NCBI GenBank assembly: GCA_015709595.1
Contig: CP054178.1
Coordinates: 1,116,001-1,180,000 of the forward strand
Origin: Phycisphaeraceae bacterium
Lineage (GTDB): Bacteria; Planctomycetota; Phycisphaerae; Phycisphaerales; SM1A02
Length of the DNA: 64,000 nucleotides
Reading direction: 5' to 3'
The position numbers and the translations under genes are program-made. Every line of letters begins with the position of its first letter. Position 1 is the stretch's first letter. The notes under the pieces were generated by a model that was not told the origin of the DNA, did not search any database, and saw only the letters and a program-made list of their open reading frames with translations. Positions 7,360 through 16,516 of the stretch are shown here, piece by piece.

Positions 7360-8406
7360 CTACCGCCCGAGCCGCTGCGGGACGGACGGGTCCGGTCCCT
7401 GCGGCGCGATCATCTCAAAGTCGATCTTCAGGCGCTGGATCTCGGTTCCATCCGCCTGCCGCTCGAACATGAGCATCGTGTAGTGCGTCTCGTCGGTGAA
7501 CACGGTGCGGATGCGGTACAGCCCGCCGCGGCCGTCGAGCAGCGTCTCGGGCCAGTGCCACTCGATGGTGTTCTCGTCGATGAGCGTGATGGGCCCCCGC
7601 GCCATGGCGCCGTTTTCGTGAATGCCGGTGAACTCGACGCCCCCGCCCATGCTGGCGGGCAGCCGGTGAATGAGCGTGGCGGCGTGCTCATACGGCCCGG
7701 CGCCGACATCCAGCCAGCCGCGCGAGACGATGCAGACGCCGTCCGGCCCGTGGTGGGCGGCGTTGCGCACGCGGAAGGTGGCTCCGTCCGGTCGCGCGCT
7801 CTGGTGGACCCACTCGCCCTTGGCGAAGCGGCCGACCAGTTCCATGACGCGCGCGTCGCGCTGGGCGACGTCCTTGATCTCGAACATCTGCTTGAGTTGA
7901 TCAATCACGTACTGGTTGCCGCTGGCGAAGAACGCCCGCATCCGCTGCGACTTCTCATCCGCGGTGTACCCCATGCCCATGAAGGTGACGCGGGTGCGAT
8001 CCGGGCCCAGTTCATCGAGCAGGATGGTGGACCAGGTGTCGCCGATCACGTCCTTGAAGGGGAAGTCCGCCGGCGCTTTCGTGCAGCGGATCGAGAGCAT
8101 GCGCCCGGGCGCGTAGGCGAGAATGGTGTTCTCGATGGTGTATTCATCGCGCAGGGTGGACTGGGGGTTGTAACTGGAGCGGATGACGCCGCCCACGCGG
8201 ATGTCGGCCTCGAGGTTCGGGGCCCACCACCGGCGCATCCTCTGAGGGTTGGTGAGGGCGTCCCACACCTCGGCGATGGGGGCGCGCAGCACCGCGCTGT
8301 GGGTGAGGGGCGAGGTGTCGGGCTCCTCGGCGGACACGGCGTGCGACGCGAGCGCGGCCATGCCTGACAGGGCGGCGATGAGGAGCAGTCGATGAATGGA
8401 GTTCAT
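7360..8406 (-). CDS. Exported SRPBCC (AHSA1/START-like) domain protein
   Basis: 348 residues with an N-terminal signal peptide (MNSIHRLLLIAALSGMAALA, cleavage near residues 24-26). The mature part opens with an AHSA1-type signature: RAPIAEVWDALTNPQRMRRW (about 40-59) followed by WWAPNLEADIRVGG, as in polyketide-cyclase/activator-of-Hsp90-like proteins that bind hydrophobic ligands. The second half, ending in a DETHYTMLMFERQADG segment, matches no domain I know. The start at 8406 is set by the signal peptide; the frame is open further upstream only through a dispersed repeat. Function unknown. Confidence 0.72.
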   Translation of the reverse strand: MNSIHRLLLIAALSGMAALASHAVSAEEPDTSPLTHSAVLRAPIAEVWDALTNPQRMRRWWAPNLEADIRVGGVIRSSYNPQSTLRDEYTIENTILAYAPGRMLSIRCTKAPADFPFKDVIGDTWSTILLDELGPDRTRVTFMGMGYTADEKSQRMRAFFASGNQYVIDQLKQMFEIKDVAQRDARVMELVGRFAKGEWVHQSARPDGATFRVRNAAHHGPDGVCIVSRGWLDVGAGPYEHAATLIHRLPASMGGGVEFTGIHENGAMARGPITLIDENTIEWHWPETLLDGRGGLYRIRTVFTDETHYTMLMFERQADGTEIQRLKIDFEMIAPQGPDPSVPQRLGR

Positions 8407-8457
8407 GGCTGGTGACTCTGGAGTGCTGGATGATGGGTGCTGGTGACTGCTGAGGAT

Positions 8458-8476
8458 CACAGGCGGGACGCCTGTG
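8458..8476. repeat. Dispersed palindrome CACAGGCG-GGA-CGCCTGTG
   Basis: A perfect 8-bp inverted repeat with a 3-base loop in the spacer between the SRPBCC and DUF1761 genes. Related copies are at 4140, 30502 and 45568. Confidence 0.6.
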
Positions 8477-8506
8477 CCACGGACGACTGTGTTACTGATG
8501 CCTGTG

Positions 8507-8935
8507 TTACCGCCACGCGCCCAGAAGCGCTCCGGCGCCAAGGCAGTAGATGAGCTGATAGGCCGCGTCGATGAGGAATGACTGGAGCGGAAAGTGAACC
8601 GCGATGGCGCCGGTCAGGCCGACGGCGAAGCAGAAGCCGGTCCAGATGAAGAAGCCGATGACCGCGCCGCCCCCCGCGCCGGTGACGCCGGTCCACTGGA
8701 TGAGAATCGCCATCACCAGCGCCATCACGAAATAACAGACGATCATGGCGCCGAAGAACATCACGGGCGGGCGCCGGCGCTGCAGTTCCTTCACCGTGGC
8801 TTCGTCGTAACCATGCAGTTTCCGCCAGAGCTGGCCGAAGAGCGCGGTGTACCACGCGCCGCCCAGCAGGAAGGTGGCGATGGCTGTCACGCCGACGGCG
8901 AGCCAGTTGATCGATCCGGGGTCAAGCACGGGCAT
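8507..8935 (-). CDS. DUF1761 family membrane protein
   Basis: 142 residues with four hydrophobic segments (about 10-30, 58-78, 85-105, 113-135). The N-terminal GVTAIATFLLGGAWYTALFG followed by an LWRKLHG-like segment is typical of DUF1761. Function unknown; it sits in the inner membrane. Its start overlaps the end of the TetR gene (8922) by 14 bases, so the regulator and this membrane protein form one transcription unit and the TetR probably controls it. Confidence 0.78.
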   Translation of the reverse strand: MPVLDPGSINWLAVGVTAIATFLLGGAWYTALFGQLWRKLHGYDEATVKELQRRRPPVMFFGAMIVCYFVMALVMAILIQWTGVTGAGGGAVIGFFIWTGFCFAVGLTGAIAVHFPLQSFLIDAAYQLIYCLGAGALLGAWR

Positions 8936-9725
8936 TCGGGTCTCTCCAGGCGTCAGGGGGTTGGATTCGGTCGGGTGCGTCCTCGTCCGGCGGCGCTTCG
9001 GCGGTGCGTCGCGGGCGGCTCCACTCGCCGCCGTCGGCGAGCAGTCGATCGACGTAGTCGCGCAGCTGCGTGACCGCGGCGTCGAAGGGCGTCAGCGTCT
9101 TGTGGGCCTTGGCCTGCATCATGCCGCCTTCCATCACGGTCAGCACGAAGGAAGCAAGCGACTCGCGATCCAGGTCGGTGGGGAAGCGGTCGGCGGCCTC
9201 GTCCAGGCAGGCGCGGATGGCGTTTTTCCAGCCGTCGAAGTTCTCGGCGATCCCGCGGCGCACCGCGGGATGGGTGTCGCTCAGTTCCAGGGCCAGGTTG
9301 CCGATGGGACAGCCCAGCGAGCAGCCGGTGGCGATGAGCATCTGGCGATAGCCGTCGAGCACGCCGAAGATGCGCTCGATGGGGTCGGTGACGCGGGAGA
9401 ACACGGGGTCCATCACCGCGGGATAGAGAAGCTCCTTGTACCGTTCGAGCAGCGCGAGCAGCAGATCTTCCTTGGTCGGGAAGAAGTGATAGAGCGATCC
9501 GCTGTTGACGGACGCCCTCTTGAGGATGGCGCTGATGCCCGTGGCGGTGTACCCGTTCTGGTGGAACAGCTCCATCGCGGCATCGATGATTCGGTCACGG
9601 GAGGAACGTCGAGCGGCGTCGGTCGCCTGGGGGTCGGCGACTGAGTCCGCGCTGGAGGCGGCGGGTTCATTTCCCCCGCTCATCGGGGGTTCGAGGCCGT
9701 CGAGTTGGTCGTGGAGTGACGCCAT
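8922..9725 (-). CDS. TetR/AcrR family transcriptional regulator
   Basis: 267 residues. After a ~40-residue Ser/Ala-rich leader comes a TetR helix-turn-helix: RDRIIDAAMELFHQNGYTAT (about 43-62), then GISAILKRASVNSGSLYHFF and PTKEDLLLALLERY. A ligand-binding domain follows with GCSLGCPIGNLALELSD (about 133-149), as in YcdC/AefR-like repressors. The C-terminal ~30 residues are charged and probably disordered. An inner Met at residue 15 is an alternative start. A perfect TTGAACGTTCAA palindrome lies 8 bases upstream, the expected self-regulation site. Confidence 0.87.
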   Translation of the reverse strand: MASLHDQLDGLEPPMSGGNEPAASSADSVADPQATDAARRSSRDRIIDAAMELFHQNGYTATGISAILKRASVNSGSLYHFFPTKEDLLLALLERYKELLYPAVMDPVFSRVTDPIERIFGVLDGYRQMLIATGCSLGCPIGNLALELSDTHPAVRRGIAENFDGWKNAIRACLDEAADRFPTDLDRESLASFVLTVMEGGMMQAKAHKTLTPFDAAVTQLRDYVDRLLADGGEWSRPRRTAEAPPDEDAPDRIQPPDAWRDPNARA

Positions 9726-9732
9726 CCATGAG

Positions 9733-9744
9733 TTGAACGTTCAA
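9733..9744. promoter_or_regulatory. TTGAACGTTCAA palindrome, TetR operator candidate
   Basis: A perfect 12-bp palindrome in the 141-bp divergent spacer, 7 bases from the start of the leftward TetR gene. This half-site sequence is common for TetR regulators of this branch. Confidence 0.65.
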
Positions 9745-9816
9745 TCAAGACGAAGGTTGCAGGGATTCAGTCACGGAGGAGCCAGGCGAATCCTCTGCGG
9801 GAGTGCTCCGGATTGG

Positions 9817-9834
9817 TTCAAACGATCGTTTGAA
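9817..9834. promoter_or_regulatory. TTCAAACGATCGTTTGAA palindrome, operator candidate of the efflux operon
   Basis: A perfect 18-bp palindrome centred on CGATCG, about 20 bases upstream of a TACGCT -10-like hexamer (9853-9858) that ends 8 bases before the rightward TetR start. It would overlap the -35 region, so a bound repressor would block transcription. Confidence 0.7.
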
Positions 9835-9866
9835 ACGGTGCTTCCACCTGCCTACGCTCACCGCCC

Positions 9867-10511
9867 ATGACCATCTTTCCCGGTCCCATTTCGCCCGCCA
9901 TCACGCGAACCGACACGCGCGAGTCGCTGCTTGATGCGGCGGAAGTGCTCTTCTCCGAGCGTGGCTACGCGGGGGTGGGCATCCGCGAGATCGTCGAACG
10001 CGCCGGGGCCAACATCGCGGCGATCAACTACCACTTCGGCACCAAGCGGGCGCTGTACCTCGCCACGGTGCTGCGGCAGATGCTGCTGGGAGACGACCGG
10101 CAGACCGCGTGCCAGATGATCCTGCGCGAGGCGGCGCAGCCCAGCGAGGCGCTGGATGACGTGCTGCGCGACTTCATCGAACCGAATCATCGGCTGCTCA
10201 CCGAGGCGGTGCGGCGGCTGAAGCCGGACCTGACCGTGCCGCAAGCGCGCCTGCACGCCGTGGGCATCATGAGCCAGGTGCTGCATTACCGGCTCTTCCG
10301 ACCGTTCGTGCAGGGTCTGGGCATTGCGGACCTGGCCTCGCCGGACGAGGTGGATCGGATTGCACGTCACATCGCCCGGGCGTCGCTGGCGTCGCTTGGG
10401 ATGGAGGGGGAACTCATCGAGCGGTCGCTGCGAAGCGTTCCGTCTCACGCGGGACCGCCGAACCCGCCAACGCCCGCAGGCGAACCTTCGGCGGAGGGAG
10501 TTTCATCGTGA
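9867..10511 (+). CDS. TetR/CerR-type regulator of the RND efflux operon
   Basis: 214 residues. The N-terminal helix-turn-helix is clear: RESLLDAAEVLFSERGYAGV (about 17-36), GIREIVERAGANIAAINYHF and GTKRALYLATVL. The C-terminal ligand domain contains DFIEPNHRLLTEAVRRLKPD and HAVGIMSQVLHYRLFRP, resembling the DUF1956/CerR group that represses drug efflux genes. Its stop overlaps the GTG start of the adaptor gene (GTGA). It is therefore the first gene of a three-gene operon and probably represses it through the palindrome at 9817-9834. Confidence 0.87.
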   Translation: MTIFPGPISPAITRTDTRESLLDAAEVLFSERGYAGVGIREIVERAGANIAAINYHFGTKRALYLATVLRQMLLGDDRQTACQMILREAAQPSEALDDVLRDFIEPNHRLLTEAVRRLKPDLTVPQARLHAVGIMSQVLHYRLFRPFVQGLGIADLASPDEVDRIARHIARASLASLGMEGELIERSLRSVPSHAGPPNPPTPAGEPSAEGVSS

Positions 10512-11812
10512 AGCACATGTTGTCACAGCGGGGCGATCGGCGTCGGCCGGGCGGCGTCTCGCTCATCGCCTGTCTTCGCCCGACGGGCCGGCGGCCCAGT
10601 CCGTGGAAGGGGCTTGCCGCCCTGCCCCTGGCGGCAGTGGCGGCGGCGTGGTCGTCCGCGGTCGCCTCGGCGCAGCAGGGCGGTCCGCCTCCCGCGCCGG
10701 TGCGGGTGGACGTGGTGAAGGAGGAGGAAGTCCAGTCGATGCGGCTGGTCACGGGCGACCTGCGCGCCGTCAAGCAGGCCCGCGTCGCCACGCGCCAGCA
10801 GGGCGTGGTGACCGAACTGCTGGTGACCGAGGGACAGCGCGTGATCAGGGGAGACGTGCTGGCCCGACAGGATTCCCGACAGCTGCAACTGGAGCTGGCC
10901 CAGGTGGAGGCGGACGAGCAGGCCGCGCTGGCGACCATCGAGGAGCGTCGGGCCGACCTGGAATGGCGTCAGGACGATCTCGCCCTGCTGATGGAGTCGC
11001 GCTCGGGGGGCGCGGGCAGCCCGAAGGAACTGCTGGACGCGCGGGCGGAGGTCCGCCGGGCCACGGCGCGGCTGGACCAGGCGGAGCGGCAGCTGGCCGT
11101 CATCCGCGCCCGCAAGGCCATCATCGAGAAGAACCTGGCCGACACGGTGACGACGGCGCCCTTCGATGGCGTGGTCATCGCGCGGCATGTGGAGCTGGGC
11201 GAGTGGGCGGCGGAAGGCGCGGCGGTGGTGGACCTGCTCTCCACCGGCGCGGTGGAGGCGTGGATCAATGTGCCCCAGCACGAGTACGACAACGTCCTGG
11301 CCAACCCGCTGCCCGTGCCCCTGCGGCTGGAGTCAACGGGCGAGATCATTGAGGTAAGCGGCGCGCGGGTGCTGCCCAGCGTTGATCCGCGGGCGCGCAC
11401 TTTCACGCTCATTCTCACGCTGGACCGGCTGGAGCGCCTGGCGGCTCCCGGCATGTCCGCCACGGCGTGGGTGCCCACCAGCGAACGCGAGCGGCGGCTC
11501 ACCGTGCCCAAGACCGCGGTGCAGTACGCCGACACCGGCGCCATGCTGTACGTGGTGCGCGATGGACCGGGGGGCGCCATCGCGTCGCCCGTGAAGGTGG
11601 ACATCCGCTTCCCGCTCACGGACCGCTTCGTGGTTCAGTCCCCTGAACTGCGCCCGGGCGACCGCGTGGTGGTGGAAGGCAACGAGCGTCTCTTCCCCGG
11701 CAACCCGATCACGCCCATGCCGGCTGACGGCGCTGGCGCGTCCGGGGGCGGGGGCGGTTCCGGGGGAAGTTCCGGGGGAAGTTCCGGGGGCGGGGCGGGA
11801 GGCACGTCGTGA
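10508..11812 (+). CDS. RND efflux periplasmic adaptor (membrane-fusion) subunit
   Basis: 434 residues, GTG start overlapping the TetR stop by four bases. A positively charged N-terminus precedes a hydrophobic export segment ending near AVASAQQ (about residue 56). Then come a lipoyl/barrel-sandwich half (ATRQQGVVTELLVTEGQRV), a coiled-coil hairpin of ~90 residues, the second lipoyl half (TAPFDGVVIARHVELGEW), a beta-barrel and a membrane-proximal domain. This is the HlyD/AcrA-type order. It links the inner-membrane pump to an outer-membrane channel. The C-terminal ~35 residues are a Gly/Ser-rich tail built on GGSS repeats. No outer-membrane factor gene is next to it. Confidence 0.9.
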   Translation: MKHMLSQRGDRRRPGGVSLIACLRPTGRRPSPWKGLAALPLAAVAAAWSSAVASAQQGGPPPAPVRVDVVKEEEVQSMRLVTGDLRAVKQARVATRQQGVVTELLVTEGQRVIRGDVLARQDSRQLQLELAQVEADEQAALATIEERRADLEWRQDDLALLMESRSGGAGSPKELLDARAEVRRATARLDQAERQLAVIRARKAIIEKNLADTVTTAPFDGVVIARHVELGEWAAEGAAVVDLLSTGAVEAWINVPQHEYDNVLANPLPVPLRLESTGEIIEVSGARVLPSVDPRARTFTLILTLDRLERLAAPGMSATAWVPTSERERRLTVPKTAVQYADTGAMLYVVRDGPGGAIASPVKVDIRFPLTDRFVVQSPELRPGDRVVVEGNERLFPGNPITPMPADGAGASGGGGGSGGSSGGSSGGGAGGTS

Positions 11813-14800
11813 ACTTCATCCGTCTCGTCATCGCGCAGCCCGTCACCGTGGCGGTGGCGGTGATTCTCATCATCATCGCGGGGCTGGTGTCGCTGGACCG
11901 GATTCCGATCCAGATGACGCCCAACGTGGAGGACACGATCATCGCGGTGAGCACCTTCTGGGAAGGCGCCAGCCCCGAGGAGATCGAGCGCGAGATCGTG
12001 GAGAAGCAGGAGGAGAAGCTTCAGGGTCTTTCCAACCTGCGTCACATGACCAGTGTGTCGCAGCAGAGCTCGGGGCAGATCCGGCTCGAGTTCGCCGTGG
12101 GCACGGACAAGAACGTGGCCCTGCAGCAGGTGAGCGACAAGCTGCGCGAGGTGCCCAGTTACCCGGCCAACGCCGACCAGCCGGTGATCCAGGCCAGCGA
12201 CCCGCAGAACCGCGACTACATCGCGTGGATCATCCTGGAGTGCACCGACCCGGATTACGACGCCCGGACGCTGCAGGACTTCGCCGAGGACCGCATCAAG
12301 CCGGTGCTGGAGCGGGTCGAGGGCGTCTCCGAGATCAACGTGCTGGGGGGGCGCGAGCGCGAGACGCACATCCGCTTCGACCCGCTGCGTCTGGCGCAGT
12401 ACGGCATCACGCCCTCGGAGTTCGTCGCCGCCATCCAGCGCACCAACCGCAACGTCTCCGCGGGTGAACTCAACGACGGCAAGCACAACGTGCGGCTTCG
12501 CACGGTGGCGCAGTACGCCAGCCCGGATGACATCGAGCGCACCGTCATCCGGCTGACGGACGCGGGGCCGATCTTCGTGGGCGACGTGGCGGAGGCGTAT
12601 GAAACGCACAAGGAGGCCCGCAGTTTCGTGCGCTCCAAGGGCCAGCAGGTCATCGCCATCAACGCCCAGCGCGAGGTGGGCACCAACGTCATGCAGGTGA
12701 TGGCGGGGCTGAAGGAGGCCATCGCGCGCCTCAACGCCGACGGCGGAGTGCTGGACGTGCATGCCCGCTCCATCGGGTTGAACGGCATGCTGCGTCTGCG
12801 GCAGGTGTACGACCAGACGGTGTACATCGAGGATGCGCTGGCGCTGGTGCGCCAGAACCTGTGGATGGGAGGCCTGATCGCCGTCACGGTGCTGCTGCTC
12901 TTCCTGCGTTCACCTCGCTCGGTGGCGATCATCGCGCTGGCGATTCCCATCTCCGTGATCGGCGCGGTGGTGGCGATGGTGGCCATGGGTCGCAGCGTCA
13001 ACGTCATCTCGCTGGCGGGCATGGCCTTCGCCATCGGCATGGTGGTGGACAACTCCATCGTCGTGCTGGAGAACATCTTCCGTCACCTGGAGATGGGCAA
13101 GAAGCCCATGCAGGCGGCGTACGACGGCGCCCGCGAGGTGTGGGGCGCGGTGCTGGCGTCCACCCTGACCACGGTGGCGGTGTTCATCCCCATCCTGCTC
13201 ATCCAGGACGAAGCCGGTCAGCTCTTCCGCGACATCGCCCTGGCCATCTGCGCCGCGATTCTGCTCTCGCTTCTGGTGTCGATCTCCGTGGTGCCGACCA
13301 CCGCGGCGCGCCTGATGAAGCAGCGGGCGGCCTCGACGGTGAAGCCGGTCGGCGTCAGCGCCGCATCCATGCCGCGGTCGGCCCCCGCGGGGCGCGATTC
13401 GGCGGGTCGGCGCGTCCGTCGGGCGGTGCTCGCCGCGCTGCGATGGCCGTTCATGCTTCTCCGCCGTCCCGGACAGGCGGTGGGCGACTTCATCTACCTG
13501 GCCAGCGGCAGCGTGATCGCCCGCGTGCTCATCTGCGCCGCGCTGATCACGGGATCGGTGGTCGGCACGTTCACGCTCATGCCGCCGGCGGACTTTCTGC
13601 CGCGCGGCAACCGCAACCTGGTCTTCGGGCTGATGATCCCCCCGCCGGGCTACAACGAGGCCACGCAGGTGGACCTGGCCCACCGCGTCGAGGCCACCAT
13701 GCGCCCGTACTGGGAAGCGAGCAACCTGACGCCCGGCACGCCCGAGCGCGCCCAGGCCGAGCGGAACCTGCCGCAGGTGCCGACCTTCAACTGGATGCTC
13801 GGCGCGCCCGGGGATCCCATCACCCCGCCCGTCATTGACAACTACTTCTTCGTGCAATTTGACGACATCATGTTCCACGGGGCGGTGAGCGCGGACTCGA
13901 AGCGCGTCACCGACCTGGTGGACCTGTCCAATCACGCCACGCGGGCCGACCAGCTTCCGGGCGTACGGGCCTTCGCCTTCCAGGCGCCGCTCTTCCAGTT
14001 GAGCGGATCGACCGGCTCGGCGGTGAAGATCAACTTCGTGGGTGACGATCTCAATCGCGTGTCCCGCGCCACCGAGGCGGTGTTCGCCGACCTCGCCGCC
14101 AAGTACATGCCCTTCCGCGTGCAGCCGGACCCCGGCAACTTCAACGTCAGCCGCCCCGAGCTGCACGTGGTGCCCGACAAGCGGCGTCTTGCCGACCTGG
14201 GCATGACGCCGATGGACCTGGCCCTGGCGGTGCAGGCCAACGGCGACGGCGCCATCGTGGGCGAGTACCGGCTGGGCGGCGAGTCGATCGACCTGAAGAT
14301 CATCGCCCGTGACGCGGTGGGGCAGACCTCGATCGTCGGGCTGGAGGACGTGCCCATCGCCACGCCCACGGGACAGGTGGTTCCGCTGGGTTCGCTGGCG
14401 CAGATCCGGCGCGTGCCCGGTCCGCCTCAGATCAATCACACGGGTCGTCAGCGATCGGTTTCGCTGCAGTTCACCCCGCCGGAAGGCATGCCGCTGGAGC
14501 AGGCCATCACCGAGGTGGAGACCGTGCTGGCGGACCACCGCGCCCGCGGCACCATCGCGGAGGACGTGGCCACTTCGTTCACCGGCACCGCGAGCAAGCT
14601 CGAGTCCGTCCGCAACGCCCTGCTGGGCGACGGCACGTTCTTCGGGGCGCTGCGCAGCACGCTGGTGCTGGCCCTGGCGGTGGTGTACCTGCTGCTGTGC
14701 GTGCTCTTCCAGAGCTTCACGCGGCCGCTGGTCATCATGGTGAGCGTGCCGCTGGCCACGTTCGGCGGCTTCGCCGCGCTCTTCGCGGTGTTCATCTGGA

Positions 14801-15339
14801 GCGTGACCGACCGCTACCTGCCCATGCAGATGCTCGACATCCTGACGATGCTGGGCTTCATCATCCTGATCGGGGTGGTGGTGAACAACGCGATCCTGAT
14901 CGTGCATCAGACGGGCAACTTCATGCGCGGGATCGGCGAGGGCGAAGGCGATGTGGTCGAACCGATGCCCGCGCGGCGGGCCATCGCCGAAGCCGTGCGC
15001 ACGCGCGTGCGACCCATCTTCATGACCACCATGACCACGGTGTGCGGGCTGCTGCCGCTGGTCATCATGCCCGGCGCGGGATCGGAGCTGTATCGCGGGC
15101 TGGGCGCGGTGGTGCTGGGCGGCCTGCTGTTCTCCACCATCTTCACCCTGTTCCTGGTGCCGCTGCTGCTGAGTCTGCTGCTGGACTTCGAAGCCCTGGC
15201 GGCGCGGCTGTGGTCGCGCGAGCGGACGGCGACGCCGGTCGCGGTGGCGGCGACCCGTCGCGCGGAGCCGATGGTTCCGGTCGGGGGTGGCGCACCCGGG
15301 AGCGTGACCGCCTCACCCGTGCGCGACCCGTCGGGGTGA
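11809..15339 (+). CDS. RND efflux pump inner-membrane transporter (AcrB/MMPL-like)
   Basis: 1176 residues, somewhat longer than AcrB (about 1050). GTG start overlapping the adaptor stop. The standard layout is present: TM1 at the N-terminus, porter domain, TM2-6 with GMAFAIGMVVDNSIVVLENI (about 402-421, the proton-relay Asp in VVDNS), a second TM7 near LICAALITGSVVGTFTLMPP, second porter domain, and TM8-12 with GFIILIGVVVNNAILIVHQT. A ~70-residue basic linker (about 505-570) between the halves explains the extra length. Driven by proton influx, it exports amphipathic compounds; the substrate is unknown. Confidence 0.92.
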   Translation: MNFIRLVIAQPVTVAVAVILIIIAGLVSLDRIPIQMTPNVEDTIIAVSTFWEGASPEEIEREIVEKQEEKLQGLSNLRHMTSVSQQSSGQIRLEFAVGTDKNVALQQVSDKLREVPSYPANADQPVIQASDPQNRDYIAWIILECTDPDYDARTLQDFAEDRIKPVLERVEGVSEINVLGGRERETHIRFDPLRLAQYGITPSEFVAAIQRTNRNVSAGELNDGKHNVRLRTVAQYASPDDIERTVIRLTDAGPIFVGDVAEAYETHKEARSFVRSKGQQVIAINAQREVGTNVMQVMAGLKEAIARLNADGGVLDVHARSIGLNGMLRLRQVYDQTVYIEDALALVRQNLWMGGLIAVTVLLLFLRSPRSVAIIALAIPISVIGAVVAMVAMGRSVNVISLAGMAFAIGMVVDNSIVVLENIFRHLEMGKKPMQAAYDGAREVWGAVLASTLTTVAVFIPILLIQDEAGQLFRDIALAICAAILLSLLVSISVVPTTAARLMKQRAASTVKPVGVSAASMPRSAPAGRDSAGRRVRRAVLAALRWPFMLLRRPGQAVGDFIYLASGSVIARVLICAALITGSVVGTFTLMPPADFLPRGNRNLVFGLMIPPPGYNEATQVDLAHRVEATMRPYWEASNLTPGTPERAQAERNLPQVPTFNWMLGAPGDPITPPVIDNYFFVQFDDIMFHGAVSADSKRVTDLVDLSNHATRADQLPGVRAFAFQAPLFQLSGSTGSAVKINFVGDDLNRVSRATEAVFADLAAKYMPFRVQPDPGNFNVSRPELHVVPDKRRLADLGMTPMDLALAVQANGDGAIVGEYRLGGESIDLKIIARDAVGQTSIVGLEDVPIATPTGQVVPLGSLAQIRRVPGPPQINHTGRQRSVSLQFTPPEGMPLEQAITEVETVLADHRARGTIAEDVATSFTGTASKLESVRNALLGDGTFFGALRSTLVLALAVVYLLLCVLFQSFTRPLVIMVSVPLATFGGFAALFAVFIWSVTDRYLPMQMLDILTMLGFIILIGVVVNNAILIVHQTGNFMRGIGEGEGDVVEPMPARRAIAEAVRTRVRPIFMTTMTTVCGLLPLVIMPGAGSELYRGLGAVVLGGLLFSTIFTLFLVPLLLSLLLDFEALAARLWSRERTATPVAVAATRRAEPMVPVGGGAPGSVTASPVRDPSG

Positions 15340-15474
15340 CGGCCTGCGCCTGCCCGCTGGTCGATGGGGCGGGTCGTGCTACGATGGTCGAATCGGCGGA
15401 CGGAGGTCCGCCTTCGGGGAGCCGCTCGATCCGCCCTTCGCCGCTCCGTCTCCCGGAGACGCCATCGCGCCGCC

Positions 15475-15948
15475 ATGAGAATCCTGGACCTGCTTCATCC
15501 CGCGTGCATCAAGGTGCCGCTCGCCGCCGTTGACAAGCACGGCGCGATCGACGAGTTGATCGACCTGCTGGCCGCCGCGGGCCGCGTGCGCCGCGCCGAC
15601 GACGTCAAACGGGCGGTGTGGGAGCGCGAGACGCAGCGCACCACCGGCATCGGCGAGGGGCTGGCGATCCCGCATGGCAAGAGCGACACGCTCGACCAGG
15701 TGGTGGTGGCCATCGGGCGCCCCGCCCAGCCCATCGAGTTCGACGCCATCGACCGCAAGCCCGTGCGGCTGATCGTGCTGCTGGTGTCGCCCCCCCACCG
15801 CACCAGCGATCACATCCAGGCCCTGGGCAAGATCAGCCGCCTGATGGGCAACGTGGAGTTCCGCGAGCAGGTGTACAACGCCTCCAGCGCGACCGAGCTG
15901 CTGGCGCTGTTCGAGGGGGCGGAGAAGGCCGCCGCGGCGACGCGCTGA
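15475..15948 (+). CDS. ptsN: PTS EIIA-type (PtsN/fructose family) protein
   Basis: 157 residues forming one PTS EIIA type-2 domain. The phosphorylatable His is in GEGLAIPHGKSD (His67). Conserved VSPPHRTSDHIQALGKISRL follows at about 105-124. With no EIIB/EIIC beside it, it is likely regulatory (nitrogen PTS) rather than a sugar carrier. The ATG at 15475 has a GGAG about 15 bases upstream, and a TACGAT -10-like hexamer lies near 15379. smpB follows after 17 bases. Confidence 0.85.
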   Translation: MRILDLLHPACIKVPLAAVDKHGAIDELIDLLAAAGRVRRADDVKRAVWERETQRTTGIGEGLAIPHGKSDTLDQVVVAIGRPAQPIEFDAIDRKPVRLIVLLVSPPHRTSDHIQALGKISRLMGNVEFREQVYNASSATELLALFEGAEKAAAATR

Positions 15949-15965
15949 GGCGGCCGCGGCGAGCC

Positions 15966-16451
15966 ATGTCGAAGAAATCCGACTCATCCCGCACCGGCGA
16001 GCCCCACATCGAGAACCGGCGTGCGCGGCATGACTACTTCATCGACGAAACCATCGAGTGCGGCATCAAGCTGACCGGCACCGAGATCAAGTCCATCCGC
16101 GACGGACAGGTGTCGCTGGCCGAGGGCTACGTGCGGGCGACCGAGACGCCGCTGGCGCTCACGCTGCACGGCGTTCACATCGCCGAGTACCCCAAGGCCG
16201 GCCCCGCCCATCAGCACAACCCCACCCGACCCCGCGCCCTGCTGGCCCACGCACGAGAAATCCGCAAGCTCGCCGACAGGACCCGCGTGCGCGGCACCAC
16301 CCTGGTGCCACTGAAGATCATCTTCGTGCGCGGCAGGGCCAAGGTCATCGTGGGCGTGGCGCGCGGCAAGAAGACCGCCGACAAGCGGCAAGACCTCATC
16401 AAGAAGGAGGCGAAGCGCGAAATGGACCGGGCGATGACGAAGCGGGGGTAG
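15966..16451 (+). CDS. smpB: SsrA-binding protein SmpB
   Basis: 161 residues, normal SmpB length. Hallmarks: ENRRARHDYFIDETIECGIK (about 16-35), LTGTEIKSIRDGQVSLAEGY, and the basic C-terminal tail with KKTADKRQDLIKKEAKREMD that enters the ribosomal decoding site. It partners tmRNA in rescue of stalled ribosomes in the cytoplasm. No tmRNA gene was recognised in the window. Confidence 0.96.
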   Translation: MSKKSDSSRTGEPHIENRRARHDYFIDETIECGIKLTGTEIKSIRDGQVSLAEGYVRATETPLALTLHGVHIAEYPKAGPAHQHNPTRPRALLAHAREIRKLADRTRVRGTTLVPLKIIFVRGRAKVIVGVARGKKTADKRQDLIKKEAKREMDRAMTKRG

Positions 16452-16516
16452 GAGCGGACTGGGCACTGAGCGCCGTGCGCTGTTCAATCCCTTGATGCCT
16501 CGGTTCCTTCCCCCTC

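Noticed and set aside
12910-14907. 665-codon open frame opposite the first RND pump gene
   Set aside because: His/Asp/Arg-rich shadow translation; the plus strand encodes a complete RND transporter.
15966-16451. tmRNA gene near smpB
   Set aside because: No tRNA-Ala-like ends or tag frame were seen in the short flanking spacers.
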